A stretch of 7,262 bases of DNA from an uncultured Eubacteriales bacterium. Lineage in GTDB: Bacteria > Bacillota_A > Clostridia > Christensenellales > Aristaeellaceae. The stretch covers positions 1-7,262 of the forward strand of contig CACYNZ010000191.1 of NCBI GenBank assembly GCA_902775835.1. Direction: 5' to 3'. The notes under the pieces were generated by a model. The model had not been told where the DNA came from. It was given only the letters and a program-made list of their open reading frames with translations, and did no database searches. Shown here piece by piece: positions 6,749 through 7,262 of the stretch (position 1 is the stretch's first letter; every line of letters begins with the position of its first letter). A program made the translations under genes and the position numbers.

Positions 6749-7030
6749 ATGCAGACGCGAACCATTATCATCCTGCTTCTGGCAGTTATGAATATCGTAT
6801 CCTTTCTGCTCATGGCGTGGGACAAGCGCTGTGCCCGCAGAAAGCTGCGCCGGATACGGGAGAGAACCCTCTTTCTCGCCGCGGGCCTGTTCGGTGCCCT
6901 CGGCGGCGTTATGGGCATGTTTCTGTGCCATCACAAGACCAGACACTGGTATTTCCGCTACGGCTTCCCGCTGATGCTTCTGGCGCAAGCCGTGGTTCTG
7001 GCTCTTTTATGGACCCACATGCCGGCATAA
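6749..7030 (+). CDS. DUF1294 family small membrane protein
   Basis: A 93-residue predicted inner-membrane protein of unknown function. It shows the DUF1294 pattern: a first hydrophobic helix (about 5-22) ending in AWDK (D25-K26), a basic segment RRKLRRIRERT (30-40), a Gly-rich second helix AAGLFGALGGVMGMFL (44-59), HHKTRHWYFR (61-70) and a third helix (about 72-88). The conserved DK, RI-x-E, HKT and F-R residues are in place. The ATG at 6749 is preceded by a strong AAGGGAGG ribosome-binding site at a 6-base spacing, so it is preferred over the in-frame GTG at 6731, which lies before that site. It sits 21 bases after the aldolase and ends 46 bases before the convergent M20 gene. No functional link to the aldolase is known to me; co-transcription is inferred from spacing. 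Confidence 0.88.
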   Translation: MQTRTIIILLLAVMNIVSFLLMAWDKRCARRKLRRIRERTLFLAAGLFGALGGVMGMFLCHHKTRHWYFRYGFPLMLLAQAVVLALLWTHMPA

Positions 7031-7043
7031 TGGGGAAAGCATG

Positions 7044-7067
7044 AAAAAAGGCCGTCCGTAGACGGCC
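7044..7067 (-). terminator. Intrinsic terminator of the M20-family gene
   Basis: On the minus strand a perfect 7-bp stem (GGCCGTC / GACGGCC, 7050-7067, 4-base loop) is followed by six T residues, seen as the A-run 7044-7049. It starts 9 bases after the M20 stop codon. On the plus strand the hairpin is not followed by a good T-run, so it would terminate the DUF1294 transcript only weakly. Confidence 0.85.
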
Positions 7068-7076
7068 GGACGGTCT

Positions 7077-7262
7077 TTATACGCCGAGGCGCAGGGCAGC
7101 CAGACGCGCGAAGAACTGTGCTGCCGGGAATATGGCGGAAGGATCCACGGTGAAGCGCGGATGATGGCTGGGATAGCTGCCTCCGGTGCCGACCCGGATG
7201 AAGACCCCAGGCGCATGGCGGAGATACTGGCTGAAATCCTCGCCGCCCATGGTGTTTTCCTG
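7077..7262 (-). CDS. M20-family amidohydrolase/peptidase, C-terminal 61 residues (5' end outside window)
   Basis: The minus-strand frame is open from the window edge (7262) to a TAA at 7079-7077. It begins QENTMGGEDFSQYLRHAPGV, and the MGGEDF-x-x-Y segment followed by PG-x-F and G-T-G is the C-terminal signature of M20D amidohydrolases (hippurate hydrolase, N-acyl-amino-acid or N-acetyldiaminopimelate deacetylase, and IAA-amino-acid hydrolase relatives). The histidine in SHHPRFTVD corresponds to the metal-binding histidine in the family's H-x-P-x-F motif. These enzymes hydrolyse N-acyl or peptide bonds of amino-acid conjugates in the cytoplasm using a di-metal centre. The catalytic N-terminal motifs lie outside the window, so the substrate cannot be narrowed. 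The gene is convergent with the aldolase-DUF1294 pair. Confidence 0.88.
   Translation of the reverse strand, partial: QENTMGGEDFSQYLRHAPGVFIRVGTGGSYPSHHPRFTVDPSAIFPAAQFFARLAALRLGV

Noticed and set aside
5870..6988. Minus-strand open frame of 372 codons opposite the aldolase and DUF1294 genes
   Set aside because: It spans two genes with recognisable motifs on the plus strand and has no family resemblance itself.

Overview
The window is about 7.3 kb of GC-rich bacterial chromosome carrying seven complete or partial transport and metabolism genes plus one small unknown gene. Good Shine-Dalgarno sites (AGGAG type), a MerR-type promoter of the style known from Firmicutes, MepA-like MATE sequence and tightly packed operons suggest a GC-rich member of the Clostridia or a related gut or rumen Firmicute. 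This assignment is inference; no rRNA or other taxonomic marker is present. No mobile element, CRISPR array, tRNA or rRNA was seen.

Left part (1-3769, plus strand): the 3' end of a peptide-transport operon. It holds the C-terminal three quarters or so of an OppF/DppF-type ATPase, a complete Xaa-Pro aminopeptidase (AMP_N + M24 domains) and a complete family-5 peptide-binding protein (OppA type), followed by a strong intrinsic terminator. The arrangement suggests that peptides are captured by OppA, imported by the ABC transporter (permeases presumably lie upstream of the window), and trimmed by PepP in the cytoplasm. The binding protein has a signal peptide but no lipobox cysteine, which is unusual for a Gram-positive importer.

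Middle part (3779-5878, minus strand): a two-gene operon of a flavin reductase-family protein and a MATE efflux transporter, coupled by a 4-base ATGA overlap. It has its own terminator, back-to-back with the opp terminator. Its promoter has a 19-base spacer filled by a CTTGAAG-N4-CTCTAAG dyad, the layout of promoters activated by MerR-family regulators of the AdhR/NmlR kind. Together these suggest an inducible response to a redox-active or toxic compound. No MerR gene lies in the window, so the regulator would act in trans.

Right part (5951-7262): a divergent plus-strand pair, an HpcH/HpaI-family aldolase and a small DUF1294 membrane protein, then the convergent 3' end of an M20-family amidohydrolase/peptidase with its own terminator. 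A possible inverted repeat that covers part of the aldolase ribosome-binding site lies in the divergent intergenic region.

Most of the window is ordinary accessory metabolism. The most informative non-coding signal is the MerR-type promoter at 5848-5878.
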